The notes beneath the pieces were generated by a model. That model was not told where the DNA came from. It did not search any database and saw nothing but the letters and a program-made list of their open reading frames with translations. The position numbers and the translations under genes were made by a program. A stretch of 14,538 nucleotides of DNA from positions 1-14,538 of the forward strand of contig CAIRLQ010000190.1 of assembly GCA_903879465.1 (NCBI GenBank), given 5' to 3'. The stretch is from an uncultured Opitutia bacterium (lineage in GTDB: Bacteria; Verrucomicrobiota; Verrucomicrobiia; Opitutales; UBA953). How positions within the stretch are numbered: position 1 is the stretch's first letter; each line of letters begins with the position of its first letter. Shown here in pieces: positions 14,413 through 14,538 of this stretch.

Positions 14413-14538
14413 ATGAATCTCGACTCCAAGATCCCCGCCGGCCCGCTGGTCGATAAGTGGAATAACCATAAGGCGAAGCTTCGCCTGGTGAATCCCGCCA
14501 ACCGCCGCAAATACCACGTCATCGTGGTCGGCTCTGGC
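14413..14538 (+). CDS. sdhA: Succinate dehydrogenase flavoprotein subunit, N-terminal part (cut by window end)
   Basis: The first 42 residues of the FAD-binding subunit that oxidises succinate to fumarate. The leader IPAGPLVDKWNNHKAKLRLV and then NPANRRKYHVIVVGSG is typical of the SdhA that pairs with b558-type SdhC. VIVVGSG is the beginning of the FAD-binding Rossmann GxGxxG motif, cut by the window edge. The ATG at 14413 is 12 nt after the sdhC stop, so the two are cotranscribed. There is no Shine-Dalgarno sequence. An sdhB gene is expected downstream, outside the window. Confidence 0.93.
   Translation, partial: MNLDSKIPAGPLVDKWNNHKAKLRLVNPANRRKYHVIVVGSG

Noticed and set aside
1..14538. 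Defence system, CRISPR, mobile element or biosynthetic cluster
   Set aside because: All open frames of good quality belong to respiration, CTP synthesis, the Bat system or lipopolysaccharide export. MoxR plus VWA genes can also occur in ternary defence-like systems, but here the full bat order and membrane topology point to the Bat operon.

Overview
The window is 14.5 kb of GC-rich, densely coded bacterial chromosome. Gene content and style fit a free-living aerobic Gram-negative bacterium. The best guess is Verrucomicrobiota, perhaps the Opitutales. The clues are a moxR-DUF58-DUF4381-bat gene order, an SdhC of the b558 family followed by an SdhA with the 'LVNPANRRKY' leader, and few Shine-Dalgarno sequences. 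This placement is inference from protein style and was not tested by a search. I see no insertion sequence, phage gene, CRISPR array, rRNA or tRNA.

Layout. (1) Positions 1-1823, plus strand: the end of a cytochrome c oxidase operon, ctaD (3' part), ctaE and ctaF, closed by a clear intrinsic terminator at 1844-1866. (2) 1913-2692, plus strand: the oxidase assembly gene ctaG, as a separate unit. (3) 2697-11750, minus strand, read from right to left: a complete Bat-type operon, moxR, DUF58, a DUF4381-like gene, batA, batB, batC, batD and batE, with an LptF/LptG permease gene at its tail. From DUF58 to batE every stop codon overlaps, or lies within 3 nt of, the next start. (4) 11839-13440, minus strand: pyrG (CTP synthase), collinear with the bat operon and separated from moxR by 88 nt holding three short hairpins. 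(5) 13441-13728: the divergent pyrG/sdhC control region. (6) 13729-14538, plus strand: sdhC and the start of sdhA (succinate dehydrogenase), cut by the window edge.

How the genes work together. The flanks encode aerobic respiration: succinate dehydrogenase feeds quinone and the heme-copper oxidase ends the chain. The centre encodes an envelope system. A MoxR AAA+ ATPase and a DUF58 protein lie with two membrane-anchored VWA proteins (BatA, BatB), periplasmic TPR proteins (BatC, BatE) and the large BatD protein. The lptF/G-type gene at the end would add lipopolysaccharide export, if it is cotranscribed.

The gene families are all known ones and I do not see a convincing undescribed multi-gene system. 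The most interesting unexplained structure is non-coding. A terminator-like hairpin followed by a run of six T lies on the minus strand between a plausible promoter and pyrG, which suggests attenuation control. An imperfect 20-nt palindrome and a perfect GATGC/GCATC inverted repeat lie in the sdhC leader.
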